From positions 248,001 through 312,000 of the forward strand of contig NZ_JBNPXH010000003.1 in the NCBI RefSeq assembly GCF_050433395.1: 64,000 nucleotides of DNA. Direction: 5' to 3'. Source of the stretch: Mobilitalea torta. GTDB taxonomy: Bacteria; Bacillota; Clostridia; Lachnospirales; Lachnospiraceae. Within the stretch, counting starts at the first letter, position 1. The number at the start of each line of letters is the position of its first letter. A model generated the notes under the pieces. It was not told where the DNA came from. It was given only the letters and a program-made list of their open reading frames with translations, and did not search any database. Positions 1 to 8,788 of the stretch are shown piece after piece. The position numbers were made by a program, and so were the translations under genes.

Positions 1-185
1 TTGAGGCTACCATAAAAAAGCCTACGGTAAAGGATGTGCAGAATGTTCAGACGGATATCTTCTCTATCAAAGGCTTTTTTACAAACCGTTTGCTTAAAAC
101 GATCTTAGTCATGTTCATGGCCAACCTGGGAGCCTCCCTCGGTACTTTTATCGCAGGCACCAGCCTGATCAGAAACCTGTTTTAG
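1..185 (+). CDS. TraB-family membrane protein, C-terminal end (partial)
   Basis: The reading frame is open from the left edge (first full codon at 3) to TAG at 183-185, about 60 residues. It holds a KPTVKDVQNV stretch, then TDIFSIKGFFTNRL, then a hydrophobic segment containing MANLGASLGTFIAGTSL. This order (KPxVKD, a short amphipathic stretch, then a final membrane helix with LGxSLGTFIAG) is what I know from the C-terminus of TraB/PrgY pheromone-shutdown-like proteins, whose bacterial and archaeal members are membrane proteins of unclear biochemical role. The start and the N-terminal putative hydrolase-like domain lie outside the window, so only the membrane tail is supported. Recognition is by motif memory. 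Confidence 0.6.
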   Translation, partial: EATIKKPTVKDVQNVQTDIFSIKGFFTNRLLKTILVMFMANLGASLGTFIAGTSLIRNLF

Positions 186-203
186 ATAGAAATAATTGAA
201 AAA

Positions 204-231
204 ACAGCATAAAATGATAAGATTTTGCTGT
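204..231 (+). terminator. Weak hairpin after the TraB-family gene
   Basis: ACAGC at 204-208 and AAAAT at 211-215 pair with ATTTT and GCTGT at 222-231, leaving a 2-nt bulge. The hairpin starts about 20 bp after the stop codon. There is no T-tract behind it, so termination is only a guess. The rest of the gap to 403 is AT-rich with loose ACAG-containing repetition and holds no gene or confident promoter. Confidence 0.25.
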
Positions 232-403
232 GCTCAATAAAAGATGTATCACAGCAGTTGTATGAGACAGCAGTAATTGCATGACAGTAATGGTACAACG
301 GTTATGACAGAATAATTACAGCACAACAGCCATGTGAACAAAGAAGGAAAATACAGTAGAATGCAGCATACTGCATTAATCACTGCAAAAGGAGAACATC
401 AAT

Positions 404-2854
404 TTGGAAGTCAAAAAGGAAGAGTTAAAGAAAAGTATAGTTAATTATGTGAAATTATTATACCGCAAATCCATAGAAGAGGTTACCCCCCAGCAATTAT
501 TCCAGGTGGTAGCATATTCTATCAAGGATATTATAGTAGATCAGTGGATGGCAACCCATAAGGAGTATGAAAAGCAGGATGTAAAGACCGTCTATTACCT
601 GTCTATGGAATTTCTCATGGGAAGGGCCCTGGGCAATACCATAATCAATCTTCGTGCCAATCAGGTGGTGGAAGAGGTTTTGGAGGAGCTGGGACTGGAC
701 TTGAATGTCATCGAGGATCAGGAACCGGATGCAGCCCTTGGAAACGGCGGACTGGGAAGGCTGGCGGCATGCTTCCTGGATTCCCTCTCCACCCTGGGAT
801 ATCCCGCCTATGGCTGCGGTATCCGTTATAAATATGGAATGTTTAAGCAAAAGATTGTGGATGGTTTTCAAGTGGAAAGGCCGGATGACTGGTTAAAGGA
901 CGGCAATCCCTTTGAGATGAAAAGAGCGGAATACGCAGTGGAGGTTAAGTTCGGAGGACATGTCAGTGTCCATAGGCAGGAGGACGGCAGGGACCGTTTC
1001 GTCCAGGAGAACTGCCAGTCCGTGCTGGCCATTCCCTACGATCTTCCGGTAGTGGGCTATGGAAACAATGTGGTCAATACCCTCCGTATCTGGGATGCGG
1101 AGGCAATCGATACTTTTAATCTGGATTCCTTTGATAAGGGCGATTATCTCAAGGCCGTGGAGCAGCAGAATCTGGCGAGAACCATCTGTGAGGTGCTCTA
1201 TCCCAATGACAATCACTATGCAGGTAAGGAGCTGCGGCTGAAACAGCAGTACTTCTTCGTCTCTGCCAGCATCCAGCGTGCCGTGGCAAAATACATGGAG
1301 AATCATGAAGACATCCGCAAGCTGCATGAAAAGGTTTGCTTTCAGATGAATGATACTCATCCGACGGTAACAGTGGCGGAGCTGATGCGGATTCTTCTGG
1401 ATGAATACTATCTGACCTGGGAGGAAGCCTGGGCAGTGACCAGCCGGGCCTGTGCCTACACCAATCATACCATTATGTCCGAGGCATCGGAAAAATGGCC
1501 CCAGGAGCTGTTTCAGAGGCTGCTGCCGAGAATCTACCAGATTGTAGAGGAGATCAACCGGCGTTTTGTAGAGCAGATTCGGACCAGATATCCGGGAGAG
1601 GAAGCCAGAGTCCAGAGTATGGCGATTCTCTATCACGGCCAGGTGAAGATGGCCCATCTGGCCATTGCGGCAAGCTTTTCGGTAAATGGCGTGGCACGTC
1701 TTCATACTCAGATATTAATGCACCAGGAATTAAAGGATTTCTATGAAATGATGCCGGAGAAATTCAATAATAAAACTAACGGCATAACCCAGAGAAGATT
1801 CCTACTCCATGGGAATCCCCTGCTGGCCTCCTGGGTAACGCAGCGTATCGGCGACGGCTGGATTACGGACCTTCCCTGTATCGCAGGACTGGCGGCTTAT
1901 GCGGGGGACAGTGCCAGCCAGGCACAGTTCCTGGAGATAAAGCGCCGGAATAAGCTGAGACTAACGAAGTATATCAGGGAGCATAATCATATTGAAGTAA
2001 ATCCCGACTCGATTTTTGATGTCCAGGTGAAACGTCTTCATGAGTATAAACGTCAGCTCCTGAATATTTTGCACGTGATGCATTTATATAATAAGATAAA
2101 GAACAATCCCGGGATGGAATTTTACCCCAGGACCTTTCTCTTCGGGGCAAAGGCATCCGCCGGCTACCGCAGGGCGAAGGCCATTATAAAGCTGATCAAC
2201 AGCGTGGGAGATGTGATTAATAACGATCCGTCCATTGCCGGCAGGATTAAAGTGGTATTTATTGAGAACTACCGGGTATCCAATGCGGAGCTGATTTTTG
2301 CGGCAGCCGATGTTTCGGAACAGATATCCACCGCAAGCAAGGAAGCCTCGGGAACCGGTAATATGAAGTTCATGCTTAACGGCGCCCTGACCCTTGGAAC
2401 CATGGACGGGGCCAATGTGGAAATTGTGGAGGAGGTCGGCGAAGAGAATGCATTTATCTTTGGCCTAAGCTCCGATGAGGTGATTGCCTATGAACAGAAC
2501 GGTCAGTATAATCCCAGGGAAATCTTTGACACAGACAGCGGCATACGGTTAGTGCTCACCCAATTGGTGGACGGAACTTATTCCCCTGGGAATCCCGAAC
2601 TGTTCCGGGAGATCTATTCCTCCCTGGTGGAGACCACAGGCGGAGAGCGCACCGATCAATACTTTACCCTGAAGGATTTCCGTTCCTACGAAGCGGCGCA
2701 GCAGCAGGTGGAGAAAGCCTATCGCGACAGAGCACGGTGGGCGCGGTCAGCCATATTGAATGTTGCCCATTGCGGCAAATTCTCCTCGGACAGAACCATC
2801 GAGGAGTATGTCAGGGATATCTGGCATTTGCAGAAGGTACAAATTGAATTGTAG
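404..2854 (+). CDS. glgP: Glycogen/starch/maltodextrin phosphorylase
   Basis: A GT35 alpha-glucan phosphorylase of 816 residues, the usual length. It releases glucose 1-phosphate from the non-reducing ends of glycogen or maltodextrins using pyridoxal phosphate, in the cytoplasm. The family signature EASGTGNMKFMLN lies at about residues 647-659, and its Lys (about 655) is the PLP anchor. ALGNGGLGRLAACFLDS near the N-terminus and the LTLGTMDGANVEI stretch after the PLP lysine are also typical. The start is TTG at 404 with AAAGGAGA centred about 10 bp upstream; no in-frame ATG nearby is better placed. It is transcribed alone between hairpins, with no other glycogen gene in view. The family assignment is very secure; glycogen versus maltodextrin preference cannot be read from sequence. 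Confidence 0.97.
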   Translation: MEVKKEELKKSIVNYVKLLYRKSIEEVTPQQLFQVVAYSIKDIIVDQWMATHKEYEKQDVKTVYYLSMEFLMGRALGNTIINLRANQVVEEVLEELGLDLNVIEDQEPDAALGNGGLGRLAACFLDSLSTLGYPAYGCGIRYKYGMFKQKIVDGFQVERPDDWLKDGNPFEMKRAEYAVEVKFGGHVSVHRQEDGRDRFVQENCQSVLAIPYDLPVVGYGNNVVNTLRIWDAEAIDTFNLDSFDKGDYLKAVEQQNLARTICEVLYPNDNHYAGKELRLKQQYFFVSASIQRAVAKYMENHEDIRKLHEKVCFQMNDTHPTVTVAELMRILLDEYYLTWEEAWAVTSRACAYTNHTIMSEASEKWPQELFQRLLPRIYQIVEEINRRFVEQIRTRYPGEEARVQSMAILYHGQVKMAHLAIAASFSVNGVARLHTQILMHQELKDFYEMMPEKFNNKTNGITQRRFLLHGNPLLASWVTQRIGDGWITDLPCIAGLAAYAGDSASQAQFLEIKRRNKLRLTKYIREHNHIEVNPDSIFDVQVKRLHEYKRQLLNILHVMHLYNKIKNNPGMEFYPRTFLFGAKASAGYRRAKAIIKLINSVGDVINNDPSIAGRIKVVFIENYRVSNAELIFAAADVSEQISTASKEASGTGNMKFMLNGALTLGTMDGANVEIVEEVGEENAFIFGLSSDEVIAYEQNGQYNPREIFDTDSGIRLVLTQLVDGTYSPGNPELFREIYSSLVETTGGERTDQYFTLKDFRSYEAAQQQVEKAYRDRARWARSAILNVAHCGKFSSDRTIEEYVRDIWHLQKVQIEL

Positions 2855-2870
2855 CCAGGGATATTAATCA

Positions 2871-2910
2871 AGGGAGATCAGGAGGATATAGAAAGCCTCC
2901 TGATCTCCCT
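2871..2910 (+). terminator. Strong hairpin terminator after glgP
   Basis: Two perfectly complementary 15-nt arms (2871-2885 and 2896-2910) flank a 10-nt loop, 16 bp after the glgP stop. The T-run behind it is poor (GTGTTT), but arm length and position fit a transcription end. Confidence 0.7.
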
Positions 2911-3082
2911 GTGTTTAAAGATACGGATGCAAAAAGCAGGCATATCCCATAGCAGCAGCCTTTTTGATAATATTAGACCTATTTTAATAAAATCATATAC
3001 TTTAGGGCGGCTTCTAAATAATGATATGATGAAGCACAGATTACGGATCTGATCAAAGTATAGATAACAGGAGGCTTCAAAG

Positions 3083-5020
3083 TTGAAAAAAATTATATCG
3101 TTAGTATTGGCAGGTATCTATATTCTTACGGCATCCGGCTGCGGGAAGCAGCCGGATATCCAGGAGGAGGAAATGGGAAAGGAGAATGAAATGATCGCAC
3201 AGGAAAATAATTATTCGGGATGGGGAGCAATCGATGATCTTTATGTTGAAAAGGCACAAAAGGGTATTTTGGGATCAACAGCGGTAAAGGAAATACCGCG
3301 TGATGTATATTATGATAAGGCATTAGCCGGTGTTTTGGGACATCTGGCAGGATTAACAACCGGCTTTGAGTTCATTAAGGTTGCGCACCCTGCAAGTAAC
3401 AGGCTGGGAGCACCGCTATCCATTCTCAAGGATATTACCTATGGTCCCTATGGAGGAGGAGACCATTATAACGGCTGGGACGGTAAGGCGGTTAGCGTGG
3501 GGGAAAACAGGCTGTGGAAGGAAGGACAGCTCGCTTCCGATGATGATTTGCATATGGATATCTTTAACCAGACAATGATTGATGAAAACATAGATACTTA
3601 CTGCCGCCTGCTTCAAACAGAATTTGCCGATGAAAACGTCAGGAAGGAAGCATATCTGTCAATCAAAAGCGCATGGTTAAAATATGGTGTAAGTGATTGG
3701 GGCGGCGGAGACCGGGCCATGTATCTTATGAGTAAGTACCCGGAGGATGATAATTATGCGCCTCCCTTTGTCGGAACCTGGGAGGCAGGCAATCTGTTCC
3801 ACTGGTGCACGGAAGCCTATATTGAAAATGAGACCTTGGGCATCCTTCTTCCCGGCATGCCCCAATCGGCGGCAAAGCTGGGCAATATCATGGGGTCAAC
3901 CACAGGAGACGGCGAAGCTCTGATGCTGGCGGAGTATTGGAGTGCCATGTATGCCGCGGCATTCTTTGAAGACAGCAGCATTGATACCCTTCGTAAGACG
4001 GCGAATGGGATTTTGCCTAAGAACAGCTGGCTGTATACGATTTATCAAAAATGCGAGGAACTCTTTGAACAATATCCCGATCCCAACCCGCTGAATGATG
4101 AGGAAGATACCAACTGGCGGAAGGCAGCCAATGAACTGGGGAAGACAGTAAAAGATTATTATGATATCGATGATCTGGGATGTGCGGCGGATCTTAATTT
4201 TGGTCTGTCCGTATTAGCGATTCTGTATGGAAATAATGACTACTATACCACAGGGATGTTAAGCGGGGTTATGGGCGCCGATTCGGACTGTTATACAGCG
4301 GCTGTCTTAGGAATCATGGGAATTATAAAGGGCATGGAAGGAACTCCGGACATTGTAAAGGAGAGGATATATCAGGACGGAGAAGGAATTTATATTAATG
4401 ATAAAGGCTTTACGCCCCATATCATGAATGATTATCCGGAGACGCAGAAAATCACGGACATTGTGAAGCTGTATCAAAAGAATGCGGAGCGGTTCATTGC
4501 TGCCCGGGGCGGCAATATCGATGATGGTATCTATAGAATTGCCAGTGAAGAGTTCCTTCGCCCGGAAGCGGTAATTCTCGATAATTACGACTTTGAAAGC
4601 GGCAGTCTGAAGCACTGGAAGCACAGTGAGGATCAGACCATCCAGGTCCTTGCGGAAACAGCAGGGGTTTATAATCCGGAAGACCCTTCCACCTATGAGA
4701 AAACAATTGCAAATTCAGGTGCATACCGGGGAACCGTTAAAATCACGGAAGAGACGAAGGATGCAGCCCTGTACATGGAATTAGATGATCTGGAACCGGG
4801 AGAGGTGTATAAGGTAACGGCATATATCACAGGGGAGAATTCACGGGTACAGTTATTTGCAGAGAATAGTGAACTGGTTTATAAGGAAGTGGTTCCGACA
4901 GAAAATCCGGAAGTGTTTTCCGGTTACTGGGGGGTAAGCACCGGCTGGTATTTAAGAGAAATCTACTTCATCGCTACAGAGAAAGCAACCAGAATTGGCC
5001 TTAAAGTAAGCGGAAAATAA
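3083..5020 (+). CDS. Secreted lipoprotein with ADP-ribosylglycohydrolase-type fold and C-terminal beta-sandwich
   Basis: 645 residues. The N-terminus is a lipoprotein signal with lipobox ASGC (Cys20). From about residue 75 the protein follows the DraG/ARH pattern. KALAGVLGHLAGLTTG stands where the family has its first helix, SDDDLHMD (Asp153-155) where it has the first metal-binding acidic motif, and GADSDC (Asp400, Asp402) where it has G-x-D-x-D near the end. In this family those aspartates hold two Mg ions and hydrolyse ADP-ribosyl or related N/O-glycosidic bonds. Residues about 500-645 look like a beta-sandwich carbohydrate-binding module. The start is TTG at 3083 after CAGGAGG. It is the first gene of a sugar-transport locus, so a glycan substrate is as likely as ADP-ribosylated protein. 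An extracellular location is unusual for ARH enzymes; substrate unknown. Confidence 0.7.
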   Translation: MKKIISLVLAGIYILTASGCGKQPDIQEEEMGKENEMIAQENNYSGWGAIDDLYVEKAQKGILGSTAVKEIPRDVYYDKALAGVLGHLAGLTTGFEFIKVAHPASNRLGAPLSILKDITYGPYGGGDHYNGWDGKAVSVGENRLWKEGQLASDDDLHMDIFNQTMIDENIDTYCRLLQTEFADENVRKEAYLSIKSAWLKYGVSDWGGGDRAMYLMSKYPEDDNYAPPFVGTWEAGNLFHWCTEAYIENETLGILLPGMPQSAAKLGNIMGSTTGDGEALMLAEYWSAMYAAAFFEDSSIDTLRKTANGILPKNSWLYTIYQKCEELFEQYPDPNPLNDEEDTNWRKAANELGKTVKDYYDIDDLGCAADLNFGLSVLAILYGNNDYYTTGMLSGVMGADSDCYTAAVLGIMGIIKGMEGTPDIVKERIYQDGEGIYINDKGFTPHIMNDYPETQKITDIVKLYQKNAERFIAARGGNIDDGIYRIASEEFLRPEAVILDNYDFESGSLKHWKHSEDQTIQVLAETAGVYNPEDPSTYEKTIANSGAYRGTVKITEETKDAALYMELDDLEPGEVYKVTAYITGENSRVQLFAENSELVYKEVVPTENPEVFSGYWGVSTGWYLREIYFIATEKATRIGLKVSGK

Positions 5021-5195
5021 TTCAATAACGGGATGCGTCGCAAAACCGCCCGCATCCGCAGCAGACTAATATATGGAACGGCGATTATTTATATCGTTTC
5101 ATATATTGTTTGCATTTAAGGGGATAGGATATAATTAATTTGACGGGAAAGATAAGTTCCGGAGCTGTTAACATAAGGGAAGGGGGGAATGTTTT

Positions 5196-6950
5196 ATGAA
5201 AAAAAGCTTAAAAACAAAGCTTATTGTTATATTCTTTCTGGTATCCATTATTCCGCTGCTGCTTTTGGGCATTGTATCTTATAATATTATGTCGAACAAC
5301 ATGCTGAGGGAGTACGATAAGAGAGTTTCACAGCAGGTTATAGCAGGCGTTGAAAATTACGATGAATGGTTCGGGGAGCTGGAAAGTATCGTGTTTTCTA
5401 TAAATACCAATCAATATACACAGAAGCATTTGCAAAAGGATGAGATGAAGGAGAACTATTATGATCACATTCTCATCCTGACCTCCCGCATCGATTCCCT
5501 GATCAGTATCGGCAGCAATAAGGTGGATACCTTTATGCTGCTTCCGATGAATCAAGACGGATACCCGATTTTCCGGGGAGATTATATTCTTGGAAACCAG
5601 TCGGATTATAAAAAAATCCCCATCGTACAGGAGGCGCTGGAAAGTAAAAATTCCCTGGTCTGGAGTGTGATGATGGACAGCTCCAATAAAAAAAGCTATA
5701 TTGTGGCGGCACAGGCGGTATTTGAGCAATTCTCCGAGGAAGTGATCGGCGTTACCGTTGTAGGCTTCAATAATAAGCAGTTAGGAACCATTGCGGAGGA
5801 AATGGTGGTAAATGAGAATGAATATATCTTTGTGTTAGATGAAAATAATGATGTGCTTTATGAAACTCAGGAGGGAATCACCCGGAGATTTTTTACAGAG
5901 GATATTCAACGAAAAGCAGAGCTTGGGGAAAAAGAGGAAAGCTTTGAGGTGGTATCCCAGAGGGAGAAATACCGTTTATTTGTGTCCAGTACCAGAATTA
6001 ACGGTATGAAAATATGCTATGCGATGCCGGAGAAGAATATGCTGGGCCCCATAGACCAGCTTCCGAGAATCGTGATCATTGTTCTTGCGGTCTGCTTTCT
6101 CTTTGTCACTGCCCTGGCCTTTTATGTCTACGGCGATGTGTATGGGCCCATTAAGGAATTGTCCTATGCCATGAACAAGTTCAACAAGGATACGCAATAT
6201 GTCCAGGTAGGGATAAAACGGGAGGATGAGCTGGGGGTTCTGGCGGATTGCTTTAACATTCTGATCACCAGGATCGAGGATCTGATTATTGAGGTTGAAG
6301 AAGAGGCGAAGCTGAAGAAGGATTTTGAAATCAGGGCGCTTCAGGCCCAGATCACACCTCATTTTTTATATAATACATTAAATAGCATTAAGGCCATGGC
6401 AAGATTGGGTCAGACAGAGGATATCAGCAGTATGACCACGGCATTGATCCGGCTGCTCTATGTGAGCGCCAGCCAGGGAACGGATTTTATTACCCTGGGG
6501 GAGGAAATCAAATACCTGGATGCCTATATACAGATTATGCAATATCGCTTTGAGCAGCCGCTGTTATTAGAATTTAATATGGAAAAAGAGGTGATGGAAT
6601 CCTATATCCTGCGTTTCCTCCTGCAGCCAATCGTAGAAAATTCCGTACTGCACGGGTTCCGGGAGGTCAGGAACAGAGAGTGCGAAATTGTTGTCAGGGG
6701 AAGCAGGGACAAGAGCCACCTAATTATTGAAATCACGGATAATGGAGAGGGAATGCCCTCTAACATGGAGGAATTAATCAACCATCACAGTGAAGAAAAG
6801 AGAAGATTCTCCCGGATCGGAATAAAAAACATTGAGGAACGCATTAAGATGAATTTCGGAGAGGAATACGGCCTTTATTATACCAGTAAACTTGGGGAAG
6901 GAACCAAGGTGACAGTAACCCTCCCCTTTCTTGATAAATTAATGCACTAA
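5196..6950 (+). CDS. YesM-type sensor histidine kinase
   Basis: 584 residues. Membrane helix at about 8-30, an extracellular sensing region of about 260 residues (Cache-like), second helix at about 292-314, HAMP linker, then a His_kinase domain with the YesM-type H-box ITPHFLYNTLNSI (His389). The ATPase domain follows with LLQPIVENSVLHG (N-box, about 477-489), DNGEGMP and GIGIKNIEERI. In this family the kinase senses extracellular sugars or binding-protein complexes and phosphorylates a YesN/AraC-type regulator. Here the likely partner is encoded at 12119, separated from the kinase by four genes, which suggests one regulon rather than a tight pair. ATG start at 5196 behind AAGGGAAGGGGGG. Confidence 0.93.
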   Translation: MKKSLKTKLIVIFFLVSIIPLLLLGIVSYNIMSNNMLREYDKRVSQQVIAGVENYDEWFGELESIVFSINTNQYTQKHLQKDEMKENYYDHILILTSRIDSLISIGSNKVDTFMLLPMNQDGYPIFRGDYILGNQSDYKKIPIVQEALESKNSLVWSVMMDSSNKKSYIVAAQAVFEQFSEEVIGVTVVGFNNKQLGTIAEEMVVNENEYIFVLDENNDVLYETQEGITRRFFTEDIQRKAELGEKEESFEVVSQREKYRLFVSSTRINGMKICYAMPEKNMLGPIDQLPRIVIIVLAVCFLFVTALAFYVYGDVYGPIKELSYAMNKFNKDTQYVQVGIKREDELGVLADCFNILITRIEDLIIEVEEEAKLKKDFEIRALQAQITPHFLYNTLNSIKAMARLGQTEDISSMTTALIRLLYVSASQGTDFITLGEEIKYLDAYIQIMQYRFEQPLLLEFNMEKEVMESYILRFLLQPIVENSVLHGFREVRNRECEIVVRGSRDKSHLIIEITDNGEGMPSNMEELINHHSEEKRRFSRIGIKNIEERIKMNFGEEYGLYYTSKLGEGTKVTVTLPFLDKLMH

Positions 6951-7031
6951 ACGATAAGATCATGTCATAGTGATGAAAAGCCCATCTGTGATACCATCTA
7001 TCTGTAATAGAAAATAGTTGGAGGTGTCATG

Positions 7032-8657
7032 ATGCATGATTTGAGTTTTGATTTTCATAGTCCCCGGTTTCAGGCAGGCGGCTTTAGCTTTGGCGTTAAT
7101 GTATATACATTCGAGAATGTATATACATTAGATGGGACGGCCTGTATCACAGAGGAAGAGAGCCGGGAGCAGAGGATTCTTTGCAATGGGCTTTCTTTTG
7201 CAGGAGGGCAAAGAAAAACAGAAGGGGCAGTGCGTGTCTTAAGCAAGGAACTGGATGATTGTGTGCAATTCGGTATCGATGCCAGGATGAAAAAAACAAT
7301 ACGGACAGTGAAGCTCTCTATTTTCGATCTTCCCATGGGAGAGATTGTGAATTTGAGGGAGAGTCCGTCTGTCCGGATACCGGAGGAGGGTTTGATTTAT
7401 ACCTATCCCAGCGGCTGGAGAGGCTTATATTCCCCCTTGCTGGTGATCCGTACCGTGGACGGCCGGTTCATCTATTTCCGGTCCCTGGATCCTATGGTCC
7501 GTGAAAAAAGATTTGCCGTATTAAAACAGAAGGATTCCCTGACGGTAGAATTGATGTTTGAAGAGACCGGGGCCAAGATGAGCTGTGCGGTGGAGGTGCC
7601 AGCCTGGGAGGTAGGATATTGCGAATCAGTGGAAGCAATCACCAGGCTTCATCAGGAATTCGCCGAGAAGGCCTTCCGATTGACATCATGGGAGGAACGC
7701 GGGGATTTGCCGGCCTGGGCCAGGGAAATATCCTTAATTGCTTCCGTTCATATGCAGCATTGGACAGGCTACACCTTCAATGATTATAGGGATGTGGTAG
7801 AAAGAGCAAAGTGGCTGGCAAAACGGATGGATGCAAAGCGCATTCTGATCTACCTTCCCGGCTGGGACGGAAGATATTACTGGAAATACGGGCATTATGA
7901 GCCGGATGACAGTATGGGCGGAGAGAGCGGATTCCAGGCGATGATGTACGAATTAAAGAAGCTTGGGGTACGAGTCATGCTGATGGTGGGAATGAATATC
8001 GTGAACCGCTGCATAGAGAATTTTGAACAATGGGGCGGATGGGGCCTCTCTGCCAATGTATCGGGCGGTATTGGCGCGGGTTCTGTGGATTGGGACGGCT
8101 CCAGGCATTATATGCACGCCAGCAATGCAATCCTGTCTCCGGGGGCGCCTGCCTGGCAGACCAAGCTGGTGGAAGAGATCACTTTCTTAAATGAAAAATA
8201 CCAATTTGACGGGATCTTTCTGGATATTGCCGCGGCGTGGACCAATGAAGCGAATTTTGATGATTACCGGGGAGTTTCGGAACTGATTAGAAGAATCAGG
8301 GAAAATAATCCGGATATGCTGGTGTCGGGAGAGGGCTGGTATGACGCCATGAGTGCAATCCTGCCCCTGGCACAGTCCGGGCATACGGAAGGGGTGCTGC
8401 ACTGGCACGATGAACCCTATGCTCCGCTCTTTGACAAATATGCCAGATCCTTTGCCCATCTGTGTCTGGGAGATCCGGGCAGGGGAAGCACGGGAGTGCA
8501 TGAGCTTGGGTATAATCCCATTATCGATTCGCCCCTGAGAAAAGGAATTATTCCCACTGTCACAATTGTGGAGGATACCATAGAGAAAAATCCCGAAGGT
8601 GTGGAGAAAATTATTAATGATGCGAAGGAATACGCCAGGAGATACCTTGGAAATTGA
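7032..8657 (+). CDS. Putative TIM-barrel glycoside hydrolase
   Basis: 541 residues with no signal peptide, so cytoplasmic. The N-terminal 220 residues look like a beta-sandwich. The remainder alternates strands and helices as in a (beta/alpha)8 barrel: AKRILIYLPGWDGRYYW, LGVRVMLMVGMN, FDGIFLDIAAAW (candidate catalytic Asp) and MLVSGEGWYD (candidate Glu at the next strand end). This resembles clan GH-D-like or other unassigned glycosidase families, but I cannot name a GH family. It sits between the sensor kinase and the permeases of a sugar ABC importer, so it probably acts on imported oligosaccharides. GGAGGT at 7020-7025 favours ATG 7032 (6-nt spacer) over ATG 7029 (3-nt spacer). A short duplication of a palindromic 14-mer lies within codons 23-33. 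Confidence 0.6.
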   Translation: MHDLSFDFHSPRFQAGGFSFGVNVYTFENVYTLDGTACITEEESREQRILCNGLSFAGGQRKTEGAVRVLSKELDDCVQFGIDARMKKTIRTVKLSIFDLPMGEIVNLRESPSVRIPEEGLIYTYPSGWRGLYSPLLVIRTVDGRFIYFRSLDPMVREKRFAVLKQKDSLTVELMFEETGAKMSCAVEVPAWEVGYCESVEAITRLHQEFAEKAFRLTSWEERGDLPAWAREISLIASVHMQHWTGYTFNDYRDVVERAKWLAKRMDAKRILIYLPGWDGRYYWKYGHYEPDDSMGGESGFQAMMYELKKLGVRVMLMVGMNIVNRCIENFEQWGGWGLSANVSGGIGAGSVDWDGSRHYMHASNAILSPGAPAWQTKLVEEITFLNEKYQFDGIFLDIAAAWTNEANFDDYRGVSELIRRIRENNPDMLVSGEGWYDAMSAILPLAQSGHTEGVLHWHDEPYAPLFDKYARSFAHLCLGDPGRGSTGVHELGYNPIIDSPLRKGIIPTVTIVEDTIEKNPEGVEKIINDAKEYARRYLGN

Positions 8658-8788
8658 TAATATTTTGCACATAATAATAATTTGTGCCAATTTCAAGCGT
8701 CAGGGAAAAGGGATATACTTGATTTAAAGAAAAAGGTTACAGTTCAAAGGGCGGCTGGGCGGAGAAAGGATTGAAGGAGGCAAAGTGC

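Noticed and set aside
253..345. Loose ACAG-containing repetition upstream of glgP
   Set aside because: Spacing is irregular and similarity too low to call a repeat; could be chance in AT-rich intergenic DNA.
893..1705. Open - strand frame of 270 codons opposite glgP
   Set aside because: It lies entirely inside a highly conserved enzyme gene, has no ribosome binding site or recognisable motif, and its residue make-up (His/Leu/Gln rich) is typical of antisense frames.
5031..5057. Hairpin GGATGCG/CGCATCC after the ADP-ribosylglycohydrolase-fold gene as terminator
   Set aside because: Only 7 bp with a 13-nt loop and no T-run; too weak to support as a terminator although it may slow transcription.
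8667..8690. GCACA/TGTGC inverted repeat before the first sugar permease
   Set aside because: Five-base arms around an AT spacer are expected by chance; no promoter hexamers could be placed with it.
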